The position numbers were made by a program, and so were the translations under genes. From Pseudoalteromonas sp. MSK9-3 (GTDB lineage Bacteria; Pseudomonadota; Gammaproteobacteria; Enterobacterales; Alteromonadaceae), in contig NZ_MIET01000070.1 of the NCBI RefSeq assembly GCF_003590335.1, forward strand, positions 124,001-188,000: DNA of 64,000 bases, given 5' to 3'. Shown here in pieces: positions 8,828 through 15,810 of this stretch (its first letter is position 1; each line of letters starts with the position of its first letter). The notes under the pieces are model-generated. The model saw only the letters and a list, made by a program, of their open reading frames with translations, had not been told where the DNA came from and did not search any database.

Positions 8828-9297
8828 ATACGTGTGTTTGTACTAACTATCGAAGCTAAGAATATCCCTATTTAAACGTTCGCTTTTATCATTCTTAGTG
8901 AAAATTACCCCATCGACTACACATATCCGCCTTGATCCAACCTGCAACTATGCTGAATCAGTTATATTTTAAGCTCGTTCCCAATGTGTCATAAGTAAGA
9001 CTATTTTTGCGTAGATGACTTTGTGGCCTTGAAACAAGATAATTGAATTTATTACTGCTAGAATGTGTTAAAGCGTATGTTTTAGTTCAATATGAAAGAA
9101 CATGAAATTAAGCTAGGATCAGGTATGAGAGTTTAATTATAAATTCTAGGACTATTGCCCGCAGCGGTTACAGCATACTGTACACTTGTTGGCGTTACTA
9201 ACAGGCGTTTGGTAAGCACGATAGTTCAGGATAAGATTCGATAGTGGGTCGATAACGATGATCCCAGTAACACCATAGATTGTTTAAGGGTCAGGCC
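8828..9297. other. Gene-free stretch between the two pilin genes
   Basis: 470 bases with no ORF of note. Only the last bases before the ATG (TGTTTAAGGG) resemble the leader of pilin 1; the sigma-54 promoter is not repeated. A poor GG-N10-GC spacing at 9204-9217 lacks the flanking consensus. How pilin 2 is transcribed is not evident. Confidence 0.55.
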
Positions 9298-9801
9298 ATG
9301 AATAGAGTACTTAGTTTACTGCTAGTTGCAGTTGCCATAACTTCAATGGGATCTGCTGCGCTAGTACTAGACGCTTCAGGCACTGAAGCTAAGTTTATTT
9401 TTGAAGGTACAATTGAACCCTTGTGTAAAACAAGCAGCGCTAACAACAGTGTAACGAGCCTGAAATTAGACGCTTCGCAACAAACACAAGAAATTGGCAC
9501 GCTCAACGTGTGGTGTAACACCGGTGAAAACGCGACAACTGAATACACATCCGCAAATGGTGGTTTTTTAGTAGCCAGTAATACTCAGAACAGCAAAATC
9601 GCTTACACTTTAAACATTGGTGACACAGCAGATATCGATTTAGAAAGCGGTGCATATCAGCACATCAATGCAACTGCAGCAAGTACTGGCAGCACGGGTG
9701 AAACAAAAGCAACATCCCTAAAAATTACACCTCATTCAAACGGTCTAAATGATGCAGGTACTTACTCAGATACCATTACCGTCACAGTAAGTCCTAATTA
9801 A
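9298..9801 (+). CDS. Pilin subunit 2 (duplicate of pilin 1)
   Basis: A protein of 167 residues from the ATG at 9298 (AAGGG at 9286-9290). It is a paralogue of pilin 1: aligned by eye, the mature parts differ at about 20 of 147 positions, and both Cys and the C-terminal TYSDTITVTVSPN are kept. Signal peptides differ more than mature parts. The substitutions cluster at surface-type residues (T/A, Q/K, N/D, S/A), as expected of subunit variants that must still fit the same chaperone and usher. Could be an alternative or minor shaft subunit. Confidence 0.75.
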   Translation: MNRVLSLLLVAVAITSMGSAALVLDASGTEAKFIFEGTIEPLCKTSSANNSVTSLKLDASQQTQEIGTLNVWCNTGENATTEYTSANGGFLVASNTQNSKIAYTLNIGDTADIDLESGAYQHINATAASTGSTGETKATSLKITPHSNGLNDAGTYSDTITVTVSPN

Positions 9802-10170
9802 TTGAAGGCTTAGGTCGTAAAAGTTAGACTTTATTTACTAGAAATTTATATTATTCAATTAGTTGGATAGAGCGTGCCGGTGCCTCGTAATACAAGGCAA
9901 AGTTAAATCTACGCTTTTAACATCCGTTTTAGAAGGCGGTTTTTAGACTAAAATCAGCGCCTTTTTAATATGTTCTCCATAGAGCTGAAATTATTCATGT
10001 CACGTAACACCCTTTGAAAACCCATCCAGTTTAAGTTGTCTCACGTTATAGTGAAGTGTTATGTGGTGCACTTATAGAAGTTGTAGAAGCATAGCTGTAA
10101 CGCTCTGTAATATACGAGTGCGGGTATTAACCTCTATAGTTCAGGTGATTCATATAATAAGGAATGTAAC
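9802..10170. other. Gene-free stretch after pilin 2
   Basis: 369 bases. It holds the terminator at 9933-9966 and the AAGGA ribosome-binding site (10159-10163) of the next gene; nothing else is recognisable. Confidence 0.5.
9933..9966 (+). terminator. Terminator of pilin 2
   Basis: AAGGCG (9933-9938) pairs with CGCCTT (9958-9963), with an inner TTTTA/TAAAA pairing and a following T-run. The stem has an internal bulge. Confidence 0.65.
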
Positions 10171-11583
10171 ATGTTACCGTCAAAATTTACGATACCCGCT
10201 TGGCATAGAATGCAAGTATTAGGCGTAGTGTTTGGGTCTGCAATGCTTGCGTCATTTACACCGTCAGTTAGTGCATATTCATCACCAGAGTGTGATGTTG
10301 AAGCACCTTGGTTTGCGCCAAGTGTACCTAACCCCAAAGAAGGCCCTGACAGTCCGTTTGCTTTTGTTAATGGTAAAGACAATTCAACCAATTGTGACTT
10401 TCATCAGTGGTCTTGGAATAAGTTTTTATACTTAACTCAGGCGGCTAAAGCGCCCGGTGAGCTATTCATGTTTGGTCCCGGATTTTGGCAAGTAGATAAT
10501 GCATTAAAGCCTTATTTTGAGCCGTGGAATGACCTACTAAACCCTACCGGTTTAATGCCCTCAAAGCATCTGATACTTGAAGACTTTAATCAAGCAGGGT
10601 TTGGCGATCCTATTATTTATAGTAAGTATAGTGGTTTACCTGTGCACTTTTCTATTCATGTAAACGACACTTATATGCAATCAGCCATGTCAAATCCAAA
10701 AGCTGATCCCAATGTTGAATTTTCAGTTGGTTCGGTTGAACTCAAAGTTGCATGGATGGATGTAACAGATTTGCAAGAGGTATATAAAGGTGTTGATTTA
10801 TCTCAGCAGTTTTATATTCGCAAAGCAATTTATAAGTCGGATAACAAATACAGCGACCCTACCGATGTAGCCATGATTGGGATGCATGTTGTAGGAATCG
10901 TGGAAAACCACCCCGAGTTCATTTGGGCGACATTTGAACATGCGCTTACTGCGCCAGATTATTATGTATCGGGTGATGAATTTAAAAAAAGTAACGCATA
11001 TTTAGAACAAGATAAAATTGTGAGTAGTAAAGATGATTACTTACTTTATCGTGGTGATACACAAGTTAAAAGTGCCCATTTAAGTTACCCAGCCAGTGAG
11101 AAGTATACCAACTCATTCCGCTTGTATCAGTATGGCGTTCCCAATGGCTTTCCTTATACAAATAGCACTGATAATAAATTGGGCGCTCCCGTAGAGCAAC
11201 AGCAACGAGATGAGAAAAACTTTAATAACATTGCCCAGTTAAATAGTGCGGTGAAGAACAAGTTATTGCAGTCCAACTCTGTTTGGAGCAACTACTTCTA
11301 TGCTGGTTCTGTTTGGCTTAGTACACAGGGCTATAATTTTTCTGAAGGGATAAGCGGTGATATTGTCGGAAGTAATGCTAATAAATCACTCCGAGGCTCG
11401 TTAGCTGCTGCCAATATGACCATGGAAACCTATACGCAAACGTTCAGTTCAACAACGGGCCCACAGCCACAAGTAAAAGCAGAAAACTGCTTTGCTTGTC
11501 ATGGGATCAGCAAAGGGGATTCAACGATGAAGGTCAGTCATATCTACAATAATTATTTAAAGTGGATAAAAGTAGCAGAATAA
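10171..11583 (+). CDS. Secreted protein with one c-type haem motif
   Basis: A protein of 470 residues; ATG with AAGGA seven bases upstream. An N-terminal hydrophobic stretch ends in SVSA, a likely Sec cleavage site. Most of the chain (residues 30-430) matches no family I can name. Close to the C terminus, C440-F-A-C443-H444 is a CxxCH haem c attachment motif, followed by a short tail with several possible axial Met/His ligands (TMKVSHIY). This predicts a periplasmic, single-haem protein, perhaps an electron carrier fused to a substrate domain. It is monocistronic with its own terminator. The redox partner is not visible. Confidence 0.65.
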   Translation: MLPSKFTIPAWHRMQVLGVVFGSAMLASFTPSVSAYSSPECDVEAPWFAPSVPNPKEGPDSPFAFVNGKDNSTNCDFHQWSWNKFLYLTQAAKAPGELFMFGPGFWQVDNALKPYFEPWNDLLNPTGLMPSKHLILEDFNQAGFGDPIIYSKYSGLPVHFSIHVNDTYMQSAMSNPKADPNVEFSVGSVELKVAWMDVTDLQEVYKGVDLSQQFYIRKAIYKSDNKYSDPTDVAMIGMHVVGIVENHPEFIWATFEHALTAPDYYVSGDEFKKSNAYLEQDKIVSSKDDYLLYRGDTQVKSAHLSYPASEKYTNSFRLYQYGVPNGFPYTNSTDNKLGAPVEQQQRDEKNFNNIAQLNSAVKNKLLQSNSVWSNYFYAGSVWLSTQGYNFSEGISGDIVGSNANKSLRGSLAAANMTMETYTQTFSSTTGPQPQVKAENCFACHGISKGDSTMKVSHIYNNYLKWIKVAE

Positions 11584-11630
11584 TTACCGTATTTGCTGTA
11601 CAGCATTATTGAGATTTTATTACAGGGTCA

Positions 11631-11666
11631 AAATACGTTATAGCTGATAACTCTAACGTATTTTTT
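11631..11666 (+). terminator. Terminator of the haem c protein gene
   Basis: AAATACGTTA (11631-11640) pairs perfectly with TAACGTATTT (11654-11663), loop of 13, then a run of T to 11666. Confidence 0.85.
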
Positions 11667-11921
11667 ACCAATGGTATCACGCTTGCAGTACATTGTTTTA
11701 GCTTCTTACCATATACTGAGTTTACCTTTTTACGGCTGAGTTTTACGTTATTCGGAATTGCCAAAGTTTTTTGCACTAGTCGCTTCCTTGATATATATAG
11801 TATTTCTGCGGACTTTGAATTTAACTCGGGAATACTTCCATAGTGAAGATGGCCATTAAGGATCTCACTTCTTCATAGTTTCATCGGCTTTGAAAGTTAT
11901 CATTTTTCGAAAAAATGAAGT

Positions 11922-11985
11922 TAGGCCCTGAGTTAATTGGCTTAGCTGATTAAGGTTGTCGCTTAGGCAATTAACGCAGGGTTTA
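11922..11985. repeat. Long imperfect inverted repeat
   Basis: CCCTG-A-GTTAATTG (11926-11939) pairs with CAATTAAC-G-CAGGG (11968-11981): 13 paired bases with a single A/G mismatch, plus four further outer pairs with wobbles, around a 28-base loop. Neither arm is followed by a T-run, so it is not a simple terminator. Could be a structured RNA or the remains of a small mobile repeat. Confidence 0.5.
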
Positions 11986-12052
11986 GGACCGACTCAAATA
12001 ATATCAAGCAGATAAAGTTAAGGCTGTAAAGTTTACACTATTCACCATGTGA

Positions 12053-12382
12053 TTAATGGAAATGCTGGCCATGTTGGTGATGCCAATGCCCATCATGGTT
12101 ATATTCAACACGTCCATTTTCAACACGTTGTTTATGATCACACTTTAAGCTATGAGCATGTTTGTGCTTATTATGTACACTGACCAGTGCTTCGTGAGTA
12201 TGTCCTGCATGCATATGATGATCATGGTTATCGTGGTTATAGTCAAAGTGATCTTTGTGCCACTCTGCTGCATGACCACACTTTGCGTTATGGTCATGCT
12301 TATGGTCATCATGTTCCTTATGCTCACCAGCTATAACTGTGCCAGCTAAAAATAACGTTGAAAGTAATAAAGCCCTTTTCAT
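12053..12382 (-). CDS. Secreted histidine-rich metal-binding protein
   Basis: A protein of 109 residues with a signal peptide (MKRALLLSTLFLAGTVIAG) and a mature part of about 90 residues containing 27 His, many in HxH, HDHH and HWHHQH clusters, plus two Cys (KCGH, KCDH) and many Asp/Glu. This composition is typical of periplasmic Zn2+, Ni2+ or Cu2+ buffers. No catalytic domain is present. It is monocistronic and transcribed leftward. A partial Zur-box match 70 bp upstream of the start would fit a role in zinc storage or delivery; metal identity is inference. Confidence 0.75.
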   Translation of the reverse strand: MKRALLLSTLFLAGTVIAGEHKEHDDHKHDHNAKCGHAAEWHKDHFDYNHDNHDHHMHAGHTHEALVSVHNKHKHAHSLKCDHKQRVENGRVEYNHDGHWHHQHGQHFH

Positions 12383-12450
12383 AGTGTTTTCCCTCTTTGT
12401 TTATTAAGTATCACTATAGCCTTATGCAAATATAGAAAAAGTCAATAAAA

Positions 12451-12468
12451 ACATTATGGTATAACATC
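12451..12468 (-). promoter_or_regulatory. Possible Zur box upstream of the His-rich gene
   Basis: ACATTATGGTATAACATC matches the Zur dyad (ATGTTATA-ATATAACAT type) at about 13 of 18 positions, with the right half-site TATAACAT intact and the left half degenerate. It lies about 70 bp upstream of the start codon. Confidence 0.35.
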
Positions 12469-12557
12469 TTAATTCTTGGGCGATTATTTTAAACATTGTT
12501 TAATAGCACTTGTATTATGGGTGTAAATCCCCCTCTCACTGGTTAATTATCGTCAAG

Positions 12558-12929
12558 CTATTTTTTGTGCTTGTCATATGTTTTTCTAGCACGTTCGATC
12601 GTGGGTTGGTGCTTATCAGCCCAAAGAACCAGCTCATATAAAGGCTTTACAATACCTTTTCCCAGTTCTGTTAAAGCATATTCAACCCGAACAGGTACTT
12701 CAGGGTAAACGGTTCTGCTAATGTAACCCTCTCGTTCTAAGTCTCGTAGGGTTTGGGTTAACATACGTTGAGAGATCCCTTCTATTCTAGATTTCAGCGC
12801 ATTAAATCGCTCGGGGCCATCAACAAGTGCGGATAGAATCAACAACGACCACTTATCACCGATTTGCGCTACCACATTGCGTACAGGGCAATCCTCATTA
12901 TTGTGAAAAACACGTTTACCTGAATTCAT
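12558..12929 (-). CDS. HxlR-family winged-helix regulator
   Basis: A protein of 123 residues from the ATG at 12929, which has GAGA upstream; a TTG at 12962 would add 11 residues without benefit. Typical HxlR features are present: an N-terminal conserved Cys (NNEDCPVRN, C14), then GDKWSLLIL, RFNALKSRIEGISQRMLTQTLRDLEREG (recognition helix) and the wing with VEYALTELG. In HxlR members such as YodB and HypR that Cys senses electrophiles or oxidants. Divergent from a secreted SnoaL-like protein gene with a perfect palindrome between, so it probably controls that gene and itself. Confidence 0.85.
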   Translation of the reverse strand: MNSGKRVFHNNEDCPVRNVVAQIGDKWSLLILSALVDGPERFNALKSRIEGISQRMLTQTLRDLEREGYISRTVYPEVPVRVEYALTELGKGIVKPLYELVLWADKHQPTIERARKTYDKHKK

Positions 12930-12994
12930 ATTTTGATTCTCATTTTGCACCTTGGTTACCAAAGGCTGCCTTGGGTAGCTTTTGGTGCCTTCTT

Positions 12995-13008
12995 GTAACT
13001 TAAGTTAC
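12995..13008. promoter_or_regulatory. Operator palindrome between hxlR-type gene and SnoaL-like gene
   Basis: GTAACTTAAGTTAC is a perfect 14-bp palindrome; a further GTTACTA follows at 13023. It lies in the 140-bp divergent spacer, upstream of a TATACT -10-like box at 13033-13038, and is the best candidate site for the HxlR protein. Confidence 0.6.
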
Positions 13009-13069
13009 CATTAATTACTATAGTTACTAATATATACTATGAAGTGGCAAACAGCCATTGGAGCTACCT

Positions 13070-13612
13070 ATGTTAAAATTACTTATCTCTTTTATTTTTG
13101 TCCTTACAAGCAGTGTGGCATATAGCCAGGACTCAAAAAGGTTGGAGGTTGAACTATCCACATTCGAGAAGCCAAATTGGACGGAGCAAGAAGTTGCGAA
13201 TGCCAAGCTCATTGCTGACTTTGTTCAAAACCTTATGAATAACCATAATTTCGATTACATCATTAAGCAGTATAATAATAGCGATTACATACAGCATAAT
13301 AGAAACTTGCCTGATAAAGTGACTGGGTTAGTGAGTTTTATGAAAGAGTTTGTAGAGGACTACCCTGAATATGGTTATGACGTTAAACATGTGTATGTTG
13401 ACGGAAATTATGTGGTTTTTCATTCTCACGTTACTTTAAATAAAGAAGATAGAGGAAACGACCAAAAAGGAATGAATATCATCGACACATGGAGACTGGA
13501 AGAAGGAAAAATTGTTGAACATTGGGACGCGATCCAAGCACTAGATTTATCAATGCGAGTTTATGCACTTTTTAGTGGGGGAGACATTGTTAATTCAAAC
13601 GGTGTTTTCTGA
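13070..13612 (+). CDS. Secreted SnoaL/NTF2-like protein
   Basis: A protein of 180 residues from the ATG at 13070 (GGAG at 13060-13063). Signal peptide ends near AYS. The mature part has the SnoaL-like ester-cyclase/NTF2 pattern: a helix with AKLIADFVQNLMN, then YNNSDYIQHNRNLPDKVTG and WRLEEGKIVEHWDAIQ, where the His/Asp residues line the cavity in this fold. The same family without signal peptide is common next to HxlR or redox regulators. The substrate cannot be read from sequence; likely induced through the neighbouring HxlR regulator. Confidence 0.7.
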   Translation: MLKLLISFIFVLTSSVAYSQDSKRLEVELSTFEKPNWTEQEVANAKLIADFVQNLMNNHNFDYIIKQYNNSDYIQHNRNLPDKVTGLVSFMKEFVEDYPEYGYDVKHVYVDGNYVVFHSHVTLNKEDRGNDQKGMNIIDTWRLEEGKIVEHWDAIQALDLSMRVYALFSGGDIVNSNGVF

Positions 13613-13718
13613 ATTAATATATCAACGTAACCGATATCAAATGTAGCACTCTAATATACATACATAAAATTCGCCCATCACTCTGGCATGCGTGCATTTT
13701 GGCAACACATTGACGCGT

Positions 13719-14192
13719 TTATTGAGCAAGCTCTTTTATGATATTTTTTGCCGCATTTTCAATGAGGTCGAGTACGATCTCAAAGCCATCACCTTCACCG
13801 TAATATGGATCTGGTATTTCGTCGACTGATTGCTCGCCATAGCTTAGAAATAATTTTACTTTGTGCTTATGTTGCGCGGGGCATAGTGCAAGGAGGTCAC
13901 TGAGGTTTACTTTGTCTGCCGCTAATATTAAGTCAAAATCAGTAAAATCTTGCTGCCGAACTTGGCGAGCGCGCATATGACTAAAATCATAGCCCCGTAT
14001 CTCTCCCGCGGCGCGACTTCTTTTATCTGGTGGATTGCCTTGATGATAAGCAATGGTGCCAGCTGAGTCGATATCTAGGCTAAGCCCTGCATCTCGGGCC
14101 ATGCCTTTTAATACAGCTTCACCTGTTGGAGAGCGACAAATATTGCCCATACAGACAATAAGTATGCTGGAGGGATTGTTCTTGTCAGTCAT
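13719..14192 (-). CDS. Low-molecular-weight protein tyrosine phosphatase
   Basis: A protein of 157 residues, the normal length for the family. The P-loop is C14-MGNIC-R20-S near the N terminus (C-x5-R), and the general-acid loop is DPYYGEGDGFE near residue 127. Cytoplasmic; it hydrolyses phosphotyrosine. No tyrosine kinase or capsule export gene lies nearby, so this is the house-keeping type rather than the Wzb type of an exopolysaccharide locus. Single gene on the minus strand. Confidence 0.9.
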   Translation of the reverse strand: MTDKNNPSSILIVCMGNICRSPTGEAVLKGMARDAGLSLDIDSAGTIAYHQGNPPDKRSRAAGEIRGYDFSHMRARQVRQQDFTDFDLILAADKVNLSDLLALCPAQHKHKVKLFLSYGEQSVDEIPDPYYGEGDGFEIVLDLIENAAKNIIKELAQ

Positions 14193-14371
14193 ATGGTTAT
14201 TTCGTCAGTTCTAGATAGCATAAAAGTACACGAATTTGTGAAGTAAGAATAGTCTATTTTATTAAACGCTTTGGTGGGTGATTTAGCGTGAACTAACAAT
14301 AAATCTTTCCTGCACTATGTTTTTTTTGTGGTATCTTTTTGTTTTTATTAATGGTGCTTATTGGTGAAGGG

Positions 14372-14839
14372 ATGAAGCTTTCGTTAATTAAGGTTATTGT
14401 TGTATCTGCTTTACTATCTGGGTGTGCGCAAAGAACGCTTAATATTAGTGATGAAAATGGTGTGGTTGTTGGTGAATGTGTCGCTGGGTTTGATTGGCAT
14501 TTTTATGGCTTAGATGACTCTATTGATTACATGCTTTATGAGTGTGCAAAAAGCGCTTTGGCAAAAGGGTTCACAATCGATGAGCCACGATTATTAACGC
14601 TGGACTTTTCTCTCCCTCAATTGCCTGAAGGTCTTTCATGGAATAGAAAGAGGGCGATGGCTCAGTTTCATGAAGGAAACATAACCGAAAGAAAGTTAGG
14701 TTATATTTTAGCAAGTATAGAAAACGATTATACGAAGATTGCTTGGTCTGCTGAAGATGACTTGGCCAGTGGAAAAATCACTGAGCAGCAGTACAAAGTA
14801 ATAATAGATCAGGCTAAACTCGTGTGGCTTGGAGAATAA
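14372..14839 (+). CDS. Small lipoprotein of unknown function
   Basis: A protein of 155 residues from the ATG at 14372, chosen because it yields a clean lipoprotein signal MKLSLIKVIVVSALLSGC; starts at 14339 and 14351 would add residues ahead of the signal. The mature part has three further Cys positions' worth of short motifs (GECVAGFDW, YECAKSALAKGF) and a helical C-terminal half with the ITERKLGYI and ITEQQYKVI repeats, which resemble each other. I recognise no family. Confidence 0.65.
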   Translation: MKLSLIKVIVVSALLSGCAQRTLNISDENGVVVGECVAGFDWHFYGLDDSIDYMLYECAKSALAKGFTIDEPRLLTLDFSLPQLPEGLSWNRKRAMAQFHEGNITERKLGYILASIENDYTKIAWSAEDDLASGKITEQQYKVIIDQAKLVWLGE

Positions 14840-14953
14840 TGTAGATCGTGAATTGTTAACGTTAGAACGTCACTTATATTTTGTGCAAACTGGGCCTGTA
14901 ATGGGTTCGGATGATGGTAGACTTAAGCGACTTATTAAAATGAAGAGTAAACC

Positions 14954-15337
14954 ATGAGTAATAACAACGAAATACAGTTGTCTGATATAGAAGTAGCTAC
15001 CCAGAAAGTGGTTGACCGTCAACTAGAAGCTTATAATAATCGAGATATTGAAGCATTTGCTGCGACCTATCATGATGATGTTGAAATTCATGAATTCCCT
15101 GGTGGTTTGCGCTTTAAAGGTAAAGAGACATTAATAACCACGTATGGGCCTAAGTTTGCCAGTTTAAAACGTTTACATGCAGTGTCGCTAACCCGTATCG
15201 TAAATAACAACATATTGGTTGATCATGAGTTGGCTGAATCGTGCAGTGAAGATCCTAAGGTAGTTGACCGCAGCATACGCGTTATTGCATCTTATGAAGT
15301 GATTGATGGCTTGATAAAGCGCGTGGTCTTTATGTAA
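14954..15337 (+). CDS. SnoaL-like / nuclear transport factor 2 family protein
   Basis: A protein of 127 residues, cytoplasmic, with the pattern QLEAYNNRDIEAFAATYHDDVEIHEFPGGLRFKGKE of steroid-isomerase-like NTF2 proteins and a C-terminal VIASYEVIDGLIKRVVFM strand. Length is usual for the fold. Relatives are annotated as steroid delta-isomerase-like or SnoaL-like; the true substrate is unknown. It follows a 114-base gap in which another frame stays open and ends on this gene's start (see findings). Confidence 0.75.
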   Translation: MSNNNEIQLSDIEVATQKVVDRQLEAYNNRDIEAFAATYHDDVEIHEFPGGLRFKGKETLITTYGPKFASLKRLHAVSLTRIVNNNILVDHELAESCSEDPKVVDRSIRVIASYEVIDGLIKRVVFM

Positions 15338-15363
15338 AACATATCTTCGCCTACGGAGAAGTT

Positions 15364-15468
15364 ATGTCTATGCGATATGAGCTGACAACGCTGTTTGCTT
15401 TTTCTCGCTTGGTTTACAGGCAAACAGCCCATATTTCATATTTTAACTGCTCGGTGTTTAGCTTTTGA
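15364..15468 (+). CDS. Possible 34-residue small protein
   Basis: ATG at 15364 with GGAG five bases upstream opens a 34-codon frame ending at the TGA in 15466-15468. The product (MSMRYELTTLFAFSRLVYRQ...) has no clear hydrophobic segment or motif. The frame runs into the hairpin at 15443-15476. Real only if translated; weakly supported. Confidence 0.2.
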   Translation: MSMRYELTTLFAFSRLVYRQTAHISYFNCSVFSF

Positions 15469-15476
15469 GCAGTTAA
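15443..15476 (+). terminator. Hairpin, possible terminator
   Basis: TTAACTGCTC (15443-15452) pairs perfectly with GAGCAGTTAA (15467-15476), loop 14. It is followed by ACTTTAAAAAG rather than a clean T-run, so it might be a processed or regulatory structure. Confidence 0.4.
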
Positions 15477-15810
15477 ACTTTAAAAAGAAAAAAATCGGTA
15501 ATGTTATGTTTTTTGTTTATACTTTTCACCGCATTTAACGACTACTGTACAGTACATTAACAGGGGGGGGCTTATACCGCTGATCTCTCATCATTTTATA
15601 GCTTAATAATGGCTGTAAAATAGCGTGTGTAATGAACGCTAACTTACAGAATAACTGCAATATAATCACAAGTTTAATCTCCTTGAAACTTACATAAACA
15701 GTTCTATTACAAGCATCGAAAATATGCAAAATGTACTCATTTGTACCGAGTGTCTTTGTAAGCTAATCTTGCGCTCCTTTTTGTTTTTTACCCTCTGGAA
15801 ATTCAATTTA

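Larger units (their letters stand above)
11584..12052. other. Gene-free stretch with terminator and large inverted repeat
   Basis: 469 bases. It holds the terminator at 11631-11666 and the long inverted repeat at 11922-11985, with no supported ORF on either strand. Confidence 0.6.
15338..15810. other. Stretch before the porin gene
   Basis: 473 bases. It holds a possible 34-codon ORF, a 10-bp-stem hairpin at 15443-15476, a 12-bp palindrome TACTGTACAGTA at 15543-15554 and a run of eight G at 15563-15570. The porin promoter must lie in the 3' half. Confidence 0.5.

Noticed and set aside
9204..9217. Possible second sigma-54 promoter ahead of pilin 2
   Set aside because: GG-N10-GC is present, but flanks are AGGCGT and AAGCA; too far from the consensus to call.
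13719..14192. Arsenate reductase of the ArsC/LMW-PTP type
   Set aside because: The P-loop is CMGNICRS with DPYYGEGDGF, typical of true tyrosine phosphatases; no ars genes nearby.
15543..15554. LexA (SOS) box at TACTGTACAGTA
   Set aside because: LexA needs CTGT-N8-ACAG; here CTGT and ACAG share bases with no spacer.
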